Positions 18,892 to 28,101 are shown, counted from the first letter of the stretch. The stretch: DNA of 64,000 nucleotides from Pseudohoeflea suaedae (GCF_004354915.1 NZ_SMSI01000003.1:23501-87500); one strand, 5' to 3'. Notes: generated from the sequence alone by a model not told the origin. Numbers and translations are program-made.

Positions 18892-19773
18892 CTAGCGCGT
18901 GGGGACCGGGGTCTCGCCGCGGTAGTCGTAAAAGCCGCGACCGGATTTGCGGCCCAGCCAGCCAGCCTCGACATATTTCACCAGAAGCGGGCACGGGCGA
19001 TACTTCGAATCCGCCAGGCCGTCATAGAGCACCTGCATGATCGACAGGCAGGTGTCGAGACCGATGAAGTCGGCGAGCTGCAGCGGGCCCATGGGGTGGT
19101 TGGCGCCGAGCTTCATGGCGGTATCGATCGCCTCGACGCTGCCCACACCCTCGTAGAGCGTGTAGATCGCTTCGTTGATCATCGGCAGCAGGATGCGGTT
19201 GACGATGAAGGCGGGAAAATCCTCGGCGACGGTGATCGTCTTGTCGAGACTGTCGATGAAATCGCGCGAGGTCTTGAAGGTTTCCTCTTCGGTGGCGATG
19301 CCGCGCACCAGTTCGACGAGCTTCATCACCGGAACAGGGTTCATGAAGTGGATGCCGATAAAGCGCTCGGCGCGGTCGGTAGCGGCCGCCAGCCGGGTGA
19401 TCGACAGCGACGAGGTATTGGTCGCCAGGATCGCTTCGGGATTGAGGATCGGGCAGAGCTGCTGGTAGATCTTGCGCTTGACCGTCTCGTCCTCGGTTGC
19501 GGCCTCGATCACCATGTCCATGCCGGCGAGGTCCGACATTTCGGTCGCCAGGTGGATGCGCGAGAGGGCCGCATCGCGTTCGGCGTCGGTCGCCTTGCCG
19601 GAAGATACCTGACGGGCGAGGTTGCCGGAAATGTTGGCCTGCATGGTCTGCAGGCTGTCCGGCGAGACGTCGTGGACGTGCACATCATATCCGGCCATGG
19701 CGCAGACATGGGCGATGCCGCCGCCCATCTGACCCGCACCGATAACCCCTACGCTCTTGATCTGCACACTCAT
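18892..19773 (-). CDS. hbdA: 3-hydroxybutyryl-CoA dehydrogenase
   Basis: 293 residues from MSVQIKSVGVIGAGQMGGG, with the NAD-binding GxGxxG at the N-terminus, the active-site region IGIHFMNPVPVMKLVELVRG and the C-terminal 3HCDH domain ending in GRGFYDYRGETPVPT. It interconverts 3-hydroxyacyl-CoA (short chain) and acetoacetyl-CoA with NAD, serving butanoate/PHB turnover. It lies downstream of etfBA on the same strand, beyond a terminator-like hairpin, and so may be partly independent. The ATG at 19773 fits family length (about 292). Confidence 0.92.
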   Translation of the reverse strand: MSVQIKSVGVIGAGQMGGGIAHVCAMAGYDVHVHDVSPDSLQTMQANISGNLARQVSSGKATDAERDAALSRIHLATEMSDLAGMDMVIEAATEDETVKRKIYQQLCPILNPEAILATNTSSLSITRLAAATDRAERFIGIHFMNPVPVMKLVELVRGIATEEETFKTSRDFIDSLDKTITVAEDFPAFIVNRILLPMINEAIYTLYEGVGSVEAIDTAMKLGANHPMGPLQLADFIGLDTCLSIMQVLYDGLADSKYRPCPLLVKYVEAGWLGRKSGRGFYDYRGETPVPTR

Positions 19774-19824
19774 TGAGACGTTCCGTTTCACCTTCGGCGG
19801 ACCCTCGGCCCGCTCTCCCGGCAC

Positions 19825-19864
19825 GAAAATTAAATGGCCGGGAGGAAATCGTCCAGCCCGGCCA
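19825..19864 (-). terminator. Terminator-like hairpin after etfA
   Basis: An 8-bp perfect stem (19857-19864 with 19835-19842, CCCGGCCA type, 14-base loop) read on the minus strand is followed by TTTAATTTTC. It lies 31 bp past the etfA stop and upstream of hbdA, so it should end or attenuate the etfBA transcript. Confidence 0.6.
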
Positions 19865-19895
19865 CGAGAAGTTTATATCTGTAACGCTTCGTGCG

Positions 19896-20825
19896 TCAGA
19901 GAGCCTTTTCAAACTCCGGCAGAGCCTCGAAGAGATCAGCTACAAGGCCATAGTCTGCGACCTGGAAGATCGGCGCATCCTCATCCTTGTTGATGGCGAC
20001 GATGACTTTCGAATCCTTCATCCCGGCGAGGTGCTGGATGGCGCCGGAAATGCCGCAGGCAATGTAGAGCTCCGGGGCGACGACCTTGCCGGTCTGGCCC
20101 ACCTGCCAGTCGTTCGGGGCATAGCCGGCGTCGACCGCGGCACGCGATGCGCCGACTGCGGCGCCGAGCTTGTCGGCCACGGGAAGGATGACTTCCTGGA
20201 ACTTTTCCGACGAGCCGAGGGCGCGGCCGCCAGAGATGATGACCCTGGCCGACGTCAGTTCCGGACGATCGCTCTCGGCGATGGCTTCCTTGACGAATGT
20301 CGACACACCGGGATTGCCGGCGCCGTCGATGGTCTCGACAGATGCCGAGCCGCCGTTGCCGACAGCCGAGAAGGTCGAGGTGCGAACGGTGATCACCTTC
20401 TTGGCGTCGTTCGACTTGACCGTCTGGATGGCGTTTCCGGCATAGATCGGACGCTTGAAGGTGTCGGCCGAAACGACTTCCATGACGTCGGAAATCTGCA
20501 TGACGTCGAGCAGGGCTGCGACGCGCGGCATGACGTTCTTGCCGGCGGAAGTTGCCGGCGCGAGCAGCACGTCGTAACCGTCCGCCAGCTTGACGATCAG
20601 ATCGGCGACCGGCTCGGCCAGTCCATGGGCATAGTCGTCAGCATCGGCGTGGAGCACCTTGGCCACGCCGTCGAGCTTGCCGGCGGCCTGAGCTGCGGAG
20701 CCGGCGCCCTTGCCGGCGACCAGCACGTGGACGTCGCCGCCGATCTTGGCGGCCGCATCGACGGCCTTGGCGGTCTGCTCGGACAGGGTTTCGTTGTCGT
20801 GTTCGGCGAATACGAGAATTGCCAT
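19896..20825 (-). CDS. etfA: Electron transfer flavoprotein alpha subunit
   Basis: 309 residues. N-terminal [11 protein letters not shown] starts the ETF alpha fold, and the C-terminal FAD-binding domain carries [25 protein letters not shown], and [21 protein letters not shown]. It binds FAD and, with EtfB, passes electrons from acyl-CoA dehydrogenases to ETF-ubiquinone oxidoreductase. ATG 20825 follows AAGGAG. It is 73 bp after etfB and is the second gene of that unit. Confidence 0.96.
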   Translation of the reverse strand: MAILVFAEHDNETLSEQTAKAVDAAAKIGGDVHVLVAGKGAGSAAQAAGKLDGVAKVLHADADDYAHGLAEPVADLIVKLADGYDVLLAPATSAGKNVMPRVAALLDVMQISDVMEVVSADTFKRPIYAGNAIQTVKSNDAKKVITVRTSTFSAVGNGGSASVETIDGAGNPGVSTFVKEAIAESDRPELTSARVIISGGRALGSSEKFQEVILPVADKLGAAVGASRAAVDAGYAPNDWQVGQTGKVVAPELYIACGISGAIQHLAGMKDSKVIVAINKDEDAPIFQVADYGLVADLFEALPEFEKAL

Positions 20826-20898
20826 CTTCGTTCTCCTTGGCGGCATCCCGAGAGCGTGTCGCTCGATCCGGCTGCCGATTGTTTCTACCCTTGGCGCC

Positions 20899-21648
20899 TT
20901 ACAGGACGCCGGCCTCGTTCTTGAGCTTGTCGACGAGCTCGGCGACATCGGCGACCTTGACGCCGGCCTTGCGGCCTTCCGGCTCCTCGGTCTTCAGCAC
21001 TTCGAGCCGCGGCGACACGTCGACGCCGAAATCGGCTGCGGACTTCTTGTCGAGCGGCTTCTTCTTGGCCTTCATGATGTTGGGAAGCGAAGCGTAGCGC
21101 GGCTCGTTGAGGCGAAGGTCGGTGGTGACGATGGCCGGCAGCTTGACCGAAATGGTCTGCAGGCCGCCATCGATCTCGCGGGTGACTTCCGCCTTGCCAT
21201 CGCCGAGTTCGACCTTGGAGGCGAACGTCGCCTGGCCCCACCCGAGAAGTGCGCCCAGCATCTGGCCGGTCTGGTTGGCGTCGTCGTCGATCGCCTGTTT
21301 GCCAAGGATCACGAGCTCGGGCTTCTCCTCGTCAGCCACGGACTTCAGGAGCTTGGCGACGGCCAGCGGCTCGACGGCGCCTTCCGCTTCGATCAGGATG
21401 GCGCGGTCGGCGCCCATCGCGAGTGCGGTGCGGAGCGTTTCCTCTGCCTTGGCCGGCCCGATGGAGACGACGACCACTTCCTCGGCCTTGCCAGCTTCCT
21501 TCAGCCGAAGGGCTTCCTCGACAGCGATCTCGTCGAAGGGGTTCATCGACATCTTGACGTTGGCAAGTTCAACGCCCGAACCATCCGGCTTCACGCGGAT
21601 CTTGACGTTGTAATCGACCACCCGCTTCACGGGGACAAGAATTTTCAT
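20899..21648 (-). CDS. etfB: Electron transfer flavoprotein beta subunit
   Basis: 249 residues beginning [36 protein letters not shown], the AMP-binding loop region [22 protein letters not shown], and the late [16 protein letters not shown] segment all fit EtfB. It forms the ETF heterodimer with EtfA. GAGGAG lies seven bases before the ATG. The first gene of the etfBA unit; a perfect dyad at 21786-21801 lies upstream in its probable promoter region. Confidence 0.96.
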   Translation of the reverse strand: MKILVPVKRVVDYNVKIRVKPDGSGVELANVKMSMNPFDEIAVEEALRLKEAGKAEEVVVVSIGPAKAEETLRTALAMGADRAILIEAEGAVEPLAVAKLLKSVADEEKPELVILGKQAIDDDANQTGQMLGALLGWGQATFASKVELGDGKAEVTREIDGGLQTISVKLPAIVTTDLRLNEPRYASLPNIMKAKKKPLDKKSAADFGVDVSPRLEVLKTEEPEGRKAGVKVADVAELVDKLKNEAGVL

Positions 21649-21785
21649 TGCTGGCTCCTCATTTTCCTTAGTGCCGAGGCGGCAGCCTCATAATGCAAAA
21701 AGTTCGGGCGAAAGGGATAAAGCAAATCCCCGCGAATTCAACCGCGATCGTTTAGCATTGGCTATACAACACGATCTAAATTACG

Positions 21786-21801
21786 TTGACGTAAACGTCA
21801 A
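21786..21801 (-). promoter_or_regulatory. Perfect dyad upstream of etfBA (LiuR-like operator)
   Basis: TTGACGT-AA-ACGTCAA is a perfect 16-bp palindrome 138 bp before the etfB start. Its arms also provide a TTGACG -35-like hexamer on the minus strand. Similar ACGTnnACGT dyads are described for MerR-family regulators of branched-chain and fatty-acid oxidation (LiuR type), which suits an ETF promoter. The regulator itself is not in the window. Confidence 0.55.
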
Positions 21802-21819
21802 TGCGTCGCGCATCGCCGC

Positions 21820-22641
21820 TCATCGCCCCCAGTGAACAGAATCCTGATCGTTTTTCTGGCCTGTTTGCGGCAGGGCAGGCGGCAAAGGCGGCGGACCCTC
21901 CTCGTGGACCACAGCCCTGGGGCTCTCGATGGTGCGATCGAACAGCGAAACGCCGCGGCGTTTCAGGATGACCACGAGAACAGCGCCGGCGATGATGCCG
22001 CCGATATGGGTCGCCCAGGACACCTGACCGTCGGGATCGGCCAACACCATGTAGAACTGCATCGCTATCCAGAACAGCAGCGGAATGAAAGCCGGCAGCG
22101 GCAGCGGAATGCGGCCCAGGACGAGGATCCAGACGCGGACGCGCGGATGCAGGATGAGATAGGCGGCAACGACACCCGCGACCGCCCCCGAGGCTCCGAT
22201 GAGCGGGCCGTTCGAGGTCGGCAGAACAAGCTGATGGGCGAAGGCGCCGGTCGCCGCGCTGGCGAGATAGAAGAGCAGGAACTTCAGGTGTCCGAGCGCA
22301 TCCTCGACATTGTCGCCGAAGACCCAGAGGAAGAGCATGTTCGACGCCAGGTGCAGAAAATCCGCATGCAGGAAGGCGTAGGTGATGTAGGTGAAGTCCG
22401 CCGGGATGACGACGTATTCCGGAGGCAGGATGGCGACGCCGTTGATCACCGAGGGAATGAAGCCGAAACTGAGATTGGCGACGCGAACCACGCCGTTGGG
22501 GTCTGTCGCCGTGCCGGTCAGCAGGAAAGCGATCACATTGAGGACGATCAACGTCCAGGTCACATATTGCAGCCTGATGTATTTCAGGCCGTTTCCGTCA
22601 TGCAGCGGCACGAACAAGGCGAAATCTCCCCCCAGCTTCAC
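21820..22641 (-). CDS. Rhomboid family intramembrane serine protease
   Basis: 273 residues with about six TM helices. The catalytic serine lies in LIGASGAVAGV (Ser151) and the partner histidine in WATHIGGIIAG (His212), with the preceding HADFLHLASNMLFLWVFG supplying the conserved loop-1 His/Asn. Rhomboids cleave single-pass substrates inside the inner membrane; the substrate is unknown. The C-terminal tail is cytoplasmic and proline-rich. The start at 22641 gives a slightly long N-terminus, and a later start is possible. Confidence 0.92.
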   Translation of the reverse strand: MKLGGDFALFVPLHDGNGLKYIRLQYVTWTLIVLNVIAFLLTGTATDPNGVVRVANLSFGFIPSVINGVAILPPEYVVIPADFTYITYAFLHADFLHLASNMLFLWVFGDNVEDALGHLKFLLFYLASAATGAFAHQLVLPTSNGPLIGASGAVAGVVAAYLILHPRVRVWILVLGRIPLPLPAFIPLLFWIAMQFYMVLADPDGQVSWATHIGGIIAGAVLVVILKRRGVSLFDRTIESPRAVVHEEGPPPLPPALPQTGQKNDQDSVHWGR

Positions 22642-22714
22642 CGGGCAGAGCCGCCCTTCACATCAGATTATCGGGAATGCGGAAGCTTGAGAACCGCCTT
22701 CCGGAAGCGGCCTT

Positions 22715-23287
22715 CTAGCGGTTCTTCCCCGGCACCCAGAGCACTTCCGTCCTGCCCTTGTCGTTGGACCAGCGGGCGGCGACGAAAAGGAAGTCGGACA
22801 GACGGTTGATATAGCGGATGGCGGAGGGATTGAGTTCCTCCACGGCTGCCGCGGCAACGGTCAGCCTCTCTGCGCGGCGGCAGACCGCGCGGGCCAGATG
22901 CAGATGCGCGGCCAATGGCGATCCGCCCGGGAGAATGAAGGATTTCAGCGGTTCGAGATCGCCGTTCAGCTGGTCGATCTCTGCTTCCAGGCGCTCGACC
23001 TGTGCATCGACGATCCGCAGAGGGTCCCATTCGGGCTTCTCCTCCATCTCCGGCGTGGCGAGGTCGGCGCCGAGATCGAAGCAATCGTTCTGGATGCGCG
23101 ACAGCATGGCGTCGAGCTCCTTCATGTCGCCGACATACAGGCGCGCCATGCCGATGGTGGAGTTCAACTCGTCAACGGTTCCGAAGGCCTCGATCCTCAG
23201 ATCGCTCTTCGGGCGGCGCTCGCCGGTGACGAGGCCGGTGGTGCCGTCGTCGCCGGTGCGGGTGTAGATCTTGTTGAGCTTGACCAT
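22715..23287 (-). CDS. Cob(I)alamin adenosyltransferase (PduO type)
   Basis: 190 residues starting MVKLNKIYTRTGDDGTTGL, the N-terminal ATP/substrate loop of PduO-type adenosyltransferases, followed by FGTVDELNSTIG and the helical bundle with LHLARAVCRRAERLTV. It transfers the adenosyl group of ATP to cob(I)alamin to make adenosylcobalamin. It directly follows the twin-TM gene (6-bp gap), an association common in rhizobia. Confidence 0.93.
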   Translation of the reverse strand: MVKLNKIYTRTGDDGTTGLVTGERRPKSDLRIEAFGTVDELNSTIGMARLYVGDMKELDAMLSRIQNDCFDLGADLATPEMEEKPEWDPLRIVDAQVERLEAEIDQLNGDLEPLKSFILPGGSPLAAHLHLARAVCRRAERLTVAAAAVEELNPSAIRYINRLSDFLFVAARWSNDKGRTEVLWVPGKNR

Positions 23288-23293
23288 GTCCAG

Positions 23294-23491
23294 TCAGCGC
23301 CCGCCGCCGGTCAGCCACAGGGTGGCGACGATGAGAATGATCGCGATGAACTGGAGGAGAACGCGCAACTGCATGAGCTTGTTCGACGTGCTGCCGCTTC
23401 CCCCGCGCGACATGTGCACGATGCCCCGGATCAGCACGAAGGCCACTGAAACCATGGCGATGATCGCCAGTATATACGTCACTGTCGACAT
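23294..23491 (-). CDS. Twin transmembrane (HIG1-like) small protein
   Basis: 65 residues with two hydrophobic helices (about 4-24 and 42-61) linked by a basic, Gly/Ser-rich loop (HMSRGGSGSTSNKLMQLR). The layout matches the twin-transmembrane/HIG1-domain family found next to cobalamin adenosyltransferase genes in Hyphomicrobiales. HIG1 proteins associate with respiratory complexes; a role here is inference. Six bases separate its stop from the adenosyltransferase start, so the two form an operon. Confidence 0.85.
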   Translation of the reverse strand: MSTVTYILAIIAMVSVAFVLIRGIVHMSRGGSGSTSNKLMQLRVLLQFIAIILIVATLWLTGGGR

Positions 23492-23556
23492 TGAATGTCC
23501 TTTCGATTTCCCCTGTTCACATAGGAGAAATGCGGCTGCAATCCAACCGGATCAGT

Positions 23557-24399
23557 TCATTGTGAACGAATGAGAAGCTTGTAGAGAAGGCCGGACGGCA
23601 GGAGCCGCTGCGCCAGGATGCCGAGTTTGGCCTTTGTGGTCACCGGATAATGGGCGCGGGGACGCTGCGAGGTGAGGGCATGGCGCAAGGCCTTGTAGAC
23701 GGTCTCGGGACCGTCCTTGCGGCGCTTCGACTTCGCATCGCCCTTCAGGATCGAGATGCGCTTGACGTATTCGGTGCCGTAGGGCGACGTATCCTGATCG
23801 ACATTGGCGAGGAAATATTCAAGCGCATTGGTGGCGATATTGCTGGCAATCGGGCCGGGCTCGATGAGGCTGACACGAATGCCGCTGCCTTCCAGTTCCA
23901 TGCGCTGCGTCAGCGCCAGGCCTTCGAGCGCGAATTTCGAGGCGTTGTAGGCCCCGCTCCAGCGCACCGGCACACGGCCCAGTATCGAGGAACAATGGAC
24001 GATCCGCCCGTGGCCCTGCTTGCGCATGACGGGCAGGACGTGGCGCGTGAGTTCGTGGTAGCCGAAGAAATTGACCTCGAACTGATGGCGCAATGCGTCC
24101 GTCGACAGGTCCTCGACCGCGCCCAGCTGGCTGACCGCGCCGTTGTTGTAGAGCGCGTCGCACCGCCCGCCTGTCGCTTCCATCGCGCGATCGAAGAAGC
24201 TCGCGATGCTTCCGGTGTCGGCATAGTCGAGCTCGAAGGCCTCGATGCCGGCCTGCCGCAGCGCCGCGATGTCATCGGGTTTGCGGGCCGAGGCGATCAC
24301 CTTCCAGCCGTCCTGCATCAATCTACGGGCGCAATGCGCGCCGATACCGCTCGAGCATCCGGTGATGAGGACAACTTTCTGTCCGCTGCGATCGTACAT
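23557..24399 (-). CDS. SDR-family NAD(P)-dependent oxidoreductase
   Basis: 280 residues of the classical short-chain dehydrogenase/reductase type. The cofactor motif TGCSSGIG lies at 13-20, the NNGAVS block near 85-90, catalytic Ser138 in VHCSSILG, and YxxxK as Tyr151-Lys155 (YNASK). The long C-terminus (SKRRKDGPETVYKAL..., RAHYPVTTKAKLG) is typical of SDRs acting on hydrophobic or steroid-like substrates, but the substrate is unknown. ATG 24399 is chosen as the family start; the upstream frame overlaps the divergent BrkB gene. Confidence 0.85.
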   Translation of the reverse strand: MYDRSGQKVVLITGCSSGIGAHCARRLMQDGWKVIASARKPDDIAALRQAGIEAFELDYADTGSIASFFDRAMEATGGRCDALYNNGAVSQLGAVEDLSTDALRHQFEVNFFGYHELTRHVLPVMRKQGHGRIVHCSSILGRVPVRWSGAYNASKFALEGLALTQRMELEGSGIRVSLIEPGPIASNIATNALEYFLANVDQDTSPYGTEYVKRISILKGDAKSKRRKDGPETVYKALRHALTSQRPRAHYPVTTKAKLGILAQRLLPSGLLYKLLIRSQ

Positions 24400-24493
24400 A
24401 TAAGCTGACCCTTTCGTTTTGGGCGACGAATCCCATTTGGTAATGTGATACCTGATTTGGTTTGCAATTGCCCCCGGGCGGCGAAGAGAGACG

Positions 24494-25384
24494 ATGAAAA
24501 GAAGCAAGCGGGTGCGGTCGGTCCTGTGGGACGCGATCTATCACTTCACCATGGATGACGGCTGGGCGATGTCGAGCCACGTCGCCATGTCGGTGCTGCT
24601 CGCACTGTTTCCCTTCGTCATCTTCGGCGCCGCGCTCGCAAGCTTTCTCGGTGCCAGTTCCTATGCCGAAACCGTTTCATACGTGATCTTCGACACCTGG
24701 CCCGAAAACATTGCCGAACCCATTTCGCGCGAAGTGGTGCAGGTGCTGACGGTGGATCGCGGCGGACTGGTCACCATCTCGGTGGTCGCGGCAGCGCTTT
24801 TCTCGACCAACGGCGTCGAGGCGCTCCGTCTGTCGCTCAATCGCGCCTACCGGGTTACCGATACGCGGCCCTGGTATGTCACCCGGGCGCAGAGCCTCGG
24901 CTTCGTCATCATGGGCGTGCTGACGATCGTGCTGGTGAGCTTCCTGGTAGTCGTCGGGCCTGTGATCGTGCGTCTGGCGCGTGAACATTTTCCGCTTCTC
25001 GAAAACATCATCACGGCCTTCGACAACTGGCGCAACGCGCTCGCCATCGTCGTGCTCGTGATCGGGCTGATGGTCTCGCATATGTGGCTTCCCGCGGGAC
25101 GGCGCCGGATGATCGACATCCTGCCCGGTGTGACGCTCACGCTGGTGGCCTGGATCGTGGGTGCGGTGGGCTTTGCCTGGTATCTCAAGGAGATGGCCAA
25201 TTACGTCGCCACCTATGCGGGGCTTGCCTCGATCGTGATCGCGCTCCTGTTCCTCTACATGGTGGGGGCGATCTTCATCTTCGGAGCGGAAATCAATGCC
25301 GCGCGGATGAAGGTGAAGGCCCGCATCCGTGCCGAGCGGGAAGCCGCGGAGGCCGCGAAGGCGGAAGGCGTGACGGCGAACTGA
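24494..25384 (+). CDS. YihY/BrkB family inner-membrane protein
   Basis: 296 residues with about six TM helices. The N-terminal YHFTMDDGWAMSSHVAMSVLLALFP region and the interior LASFLGAS, FSTNGVEALRLSLNRAYRVTDTR motif are characteristic of YihY/UPF0761 (once called ribonuclease BN, wrongly). The charged C-terminal tail (KVKARIRAEREAAEAAKAEG) is probably cytoplasmic. Members are suspected to be transporters or flippases, without proof. Divergent from the SDR gene. Confidence 0.88.
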   Translation: MKRSKRVRSVLWDAIYHFTMDDGWAMSSHVAMSVLLALFPFVIFGAALASFLGASSYAETVSYVIFDTWPENIAEPISREVVQVLTVDRGGLVTISVVAAALFSTNGVEALRLSLNRAYRVTDTRPWYVTRAQSLGFVIMGVLTIVLVSFLVVVGPVIVRLAREHFPLLENIITAFDNWRNALAIVVLVIGLMVSHMWLPAGRRRMIDILPGVTLTLVAWIVGAVGFAWYLKEMANYVATYAGLASIVIALLFLYMVGAIFIFGAEINAARMKVKARIRAEREAAEAAKAEGVTAN

Positions 25385-25515
25385 ACGCCGCGTCTCCGCA
25401 GGTGGCGCCTGCGGACCTCGCCTTAACTCCGTCTTCAGGCTGTTTGTCAGTAATCCTGCGTTCAGGGCCGCCGGCGTGTATATTCTTACCGGTGAGAAAT
25501 CATAGGTGGGTGCCG

Positions 25516-25803
25516 ATGTATTCCACAATGAGCCTGGAAATGACGCTTACCATGCTCGCGGTAGCGGCAGCAGCGTCGTTCTTTCTTGGAAATGCAATGA
25601 ACTCGATCCTGGGCGCCGTGGGTTTCGGCGTCCTCGGCAACATGGTGATCCTGTTCTTCGGCTACCTGCTCGGGCGCGGACTTCTCGTCAGGCTGCCCTA
25701 CCGGACCGTCACGCCGGAGCTTCACATCCCCACGGCAATCTTCTGCGCCTTCGCGTCTCTCTTCCTGCTCGTGGTGATCAAGCGGGTGATGGAAAAGGTC
25801 TGA
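25516..25803 (+). CDS. Small three-helix membrane protein, unknown
   Basis: 95 residues, MYSTMSLEMTLTML..., containing three hydrophobic helices (about 9-28, 33-52 and 73-90) and a short polar link RLPYRTVTPELHIP. I do not recognise the family; it resembles the small YeaQ/GlsB-like membrane proteins only in topology. AGGTGGG precedes ATG 25516 by 5 bases; ATG 25528 is the alternative. The last 26 bases overlap the 3-prime end of the convergent gluQ gene, which constrains both reading frames. Confidence 0.65.
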   Translation: MYSTMSLEMTLTMLAVAAAASFFLGNAMNSILGAVGFGVLGNMVILFFGYLLGRGLLVRLPYRTVTPELHIPTAIFCAFASLFLLVVIKRVMEKV

Positions 25804-26698
25804 GTTCGGCGCCGATACCGGCCATGCGCGCGATGTCGGCTGCCGTGCTGCCGCCGTTGCGCAGTGCGGCGAGCGCGGTGTCGGCATCACTCTTCGACAG
25901 TTTGCGCCCGCTCTCGTCGGCAACCAGCCGGTGGTGCCTGTAAACCGGCTGATCGAGCCCCAGGATCTCCTGGAGCAGACGGTGGATCGCCGTCGCCTCG
26001 AAGAGGTCCCGGCCGCGGATCACATCCGTGATGCCCTGGTCATCATCGTCCAGGACCACAGAGAGGTGGTAGCTTGCGGGCGTATCGCGCCGCGCGAGGA
26101 TCACGTCGCCCCATTTCGCAGGATCCGCCGGATGCGCTGCCCCGTCGCCCCCGCTCTCATGCGCCTCCTGCCAGAGGAGTTGCGTCTTCAGGCCCTCGAT
26201 TGCCCGTTTCATGTCGAGCCGCCAGGCAAAGGGCGCGCCCGAGCCGATCCGCGCAGCGCGCCGATCGGCCGGGAGGTCGCGTTCGGTGCCCGGATAAAGC
26301 GGCGCGCCATCGGGATCGCGCGGCCAGGCTTCGCCGCTCTCCTCCTTCTCCCGCACGAGCGTCCTGATCTCGGCACGGCTCAGAAAGGCCGGATAGACGA
26401 GGCCGAGCCTTTCGAGCTCGGTCAAGGCCGCGCGGTAGACGTCGAAACGGTCCGATTGACGGCGCGCCGGCGCGGGCCACGAGAGGCCGAGCCATGCGAG
26501 GTCCTCGAAAATGGCCTGTTCGAATTCGGGGCGGCAGCGCTCGCGATCGATATCCTCGATCCTGAGCAGGAAGGTGCCGGCGTGATCCTGCGCGAACCGC
26601 CAGTTCAACAGCGCCGATCGGGCGTGGCCGAGATGCAGCAGGCCGTTGGGGCTAGGGGCGAAACGAACAATCGGCTTACGGGTTGGCGCATGCATCAT
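25778..26698 (-). CDS. gluQ: Glutamyl-Q tRNA(Asp) synthetase
   Basis: 306 residues forming only the catalytic half of a glutamyl-tRNA synthetase. RFAPSPNGLLHLGHARSALLNW carries the HIGH-type motif (HLGH), RIEDIDRERCRPEFEQAI follows, and KLSKSDAD is the KMSKS equivalent. There is no anticodon-binding domain, which is the mark of GluQ (YadB). It activates glutamate and attaches it to queuosine-34 of tRNA-Asp. AAGAAGG precedes ATG 26698, deciding the start. Its 3-prime end overlaps the convergent membrane-protein gene. Confidence 0.92.
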   Translation of the reverse strand: MMHAPTRKPIVRFAPSPNGLLHLGHARSALLNWRFAQDHAGTFLLRIEDIDRERCRPEFEQAIFEDLAWLGLSWPAPARRQSDRFDVYRAALTELERLGLVYPAFLSRAEIRTLVREKEESGEAWPRDPDGAPLYPGTERDLPADRRAARIGSGAPFAWRLDMKRAIEGLKTQLLWQEAHESGGDGAAHPADPAKWGDVILARRDTPASYHLSVVLDDDDQGITDVIRGRDLFEATAIHRLLQEILGLDQPVYRHHRLVADESGRKLSKSDADTALAALRNGGSTAADIARMAGIGAELRPFPSPA

Positions 26699-26759
26699 GA
26701 CCGCCTTCTTGGCATGTTTTCGGGTTGACGTCATGAGGTCCGGCGCCCGACATGGGCGA

Positions 26760-27431
26760 ATGAGAAGCGCCGCACATCTGATCGAGACACAGAGCGACAT
26801 CGCCAGGGGATTGAGACAGCTTGCCGAAGCCGACCCTCGTCTCGTTCCCGTGATCGCGCAGGCCGGGCCGTTGCCGCTCAGGCGCAAGCCGGCGGGATTT
26901 GCCTCGCTCGCCGAGATCATCCTGTCGCAGATGGTGTCCAAGGCGAGTGCGGCCGCGCTGCAGGCCAAACTGGAGGCCCGGCTGGGGAACATCACGCCGG
27001 AGGGTGTTCTGTCGCTCAATGACGAGGCCGCGCGCGCCGTGGGGCTGTCCCGCGCCAAGGCCGAAACACTCAGGCGCATAGCCGAATCACTTGTTCTCGC
27101 GGAGGCGCCCGAACGGCTCGATCTCGACCATTTGTGCGAATGCCCGGTGAACGAGGCGATGGCGCTGATGACGGCAATCAAGGGTGTGGGGCCGTGGACG
27201 GCGGAGGTCTATCTCCTTTTCTGTGCCGGCCATCGCGATGTCTTTCCCTCCGGCGACATCGCGCTGCAGAGTGCGGCCCAGCATGCGCTGGGTCTGGAAA
27301 ACCGGCCGTCTGCAAGGCAACTGGCGCGAACAGCCGAGAGCTGGGCGCCCTGGCGTGGTGTCGCCGCGCGGCTTCTGTGGGCCTATTACGCGACCGCCAT
27401 GAAGCGGGATGCGACGCCGCTCGGCGCATGA
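26760..27431 (+). CDS. alkA: DNA-3-methyladenine glycosylase II (AlkA-like)
   Basis: 223 residues of the HhH-GPD superfamily. The helix-hairpin-helix is IKGVGPWTAEVYLL, followed by FPSGDIAL, whose Asp is the catalytic residue. The protein lacks the N-terminal beta domain of E. coli AlkA and is close to the short rhizobial form. It excises alkylated bases for base-excision repair. The start (26760, MRSAAHLIETQSD) lies 61 bp from the divergent gluQ start; ATG 26733 is an alternative. Confidence 0.88.
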   Translation: MRSAAHLIETQSDIARGLRQLAEADPRLVPVIAQAGPLPLRRKPAGFASLAEIILSQMVSKASAAALQAKLEARLGNITPEGVLSLNDEAARAVGLSRAKAETLRRIAESLVLAEAPERLDLDHLCECPVNEAMALMTAIKGVGPWTAEVYLLFCAGHRDVFPSGDIALQSAAQHALGLENRPSARQLARTAESWAPWRGVAARLLWAYYATAMKRDATPLGA

Positions 27432-27543
27432 TTGCCCCGTTTCGGGAAGCCGTTCACGAACAGAAATTTGCCAGCTTCACAAGCGTGTCACACTGCGCCT
27501 AATATAAGGCCCCGTAAGGTAATGAATCGATCAGGAGTGAGAC

Positions 27544-28101
27544 TTGACGATCCATGTATCTCCGCAGGCACTTCCTGCACTGGTGCTGAATGCGGATTAC
27601 AGGCCACTGAGTTACTACCCGTTGTCGCTGTGGTCGTGGCAGGATGCGGTGAAGGCGGTCTTTCTCGACCGTGTGAACATCGTTGCCGAGTACGAGCAGC
27701 TGGTGTCTTCGCCAAGCTTTTCGATGAAGATCCCGAGCGTCGTCTGCCTCAAGAGCTATGTGCGGCCGTCACGTCACCCGGCATTCACCCGTTTCAACGT
27801 CTTCCTGCGCGATCATTTCGAATGCCAGTATTGCGGCTCGTCGGAAGATCTGACGTTCGACCATGTGATCCCGCGCCGCTGCGGCGGCCAGACGACATGG
27901 GAAAACGTCGTGGCGGCCTGTTCGCCCTGCAACCTCAGGAAGGGCGGGCTGATGCCGGAACATGCCGGCATGCTGCCGCACCAGAAGCCGTTCAGGCCGA
28001 CGGTACAGGATCTGCACAATAACGGCCGGTCGTTTCCACCCAACTATCTGCATGAAAGTTGGATGGACTATCTCTACTGGGACGTGGAGCTGCAGCCCTG
28101 A
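27544..28101 (+). CDS. HNH endonuclease family protein
   Basis: 185 residues from a TTG start with AGGAG eight bases upstream. The C-terminal half holds an HNH domain with zinc ligands: FECQYC (Cys94, Cys97), FDHVIPRRCGG (Asp106, His107), NVVAAC (Asn121) and CSPCN (Cys126, Cys129). The N-terminal VLNADYRPLSYYPLSLWSWQDAV block marks a widespread chromosomal subfamily not tied to phage or restriction genes. Its cellular target is unknown. The stop codon sits inside the terminator hairpin. Confidence 0.88.
   Translation: MTIHVSPQALPALVLNADYRPLSYYPLSLWSWQDAVKAVFLDRVNIVAEYEQLVSSPSFSMKIPSVVCLKSYVRPSRHPAFTRFNVFLRDHFECQYCGSSEDLTFDHVIPRRCGGQTTWENVVAACSPCNLRKGGLMPEHAGMLPHQKPFRPTVQDLHNNGRSFPPNYLHESWMDYLYWDVELQP

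Noticed and set aside
18859..18893. Bidirectional terminator between tlpA and hbdA
   Set aside because: The inverted repeat has a bulge, lies partly in the stop codons and has no T-run on either strand.
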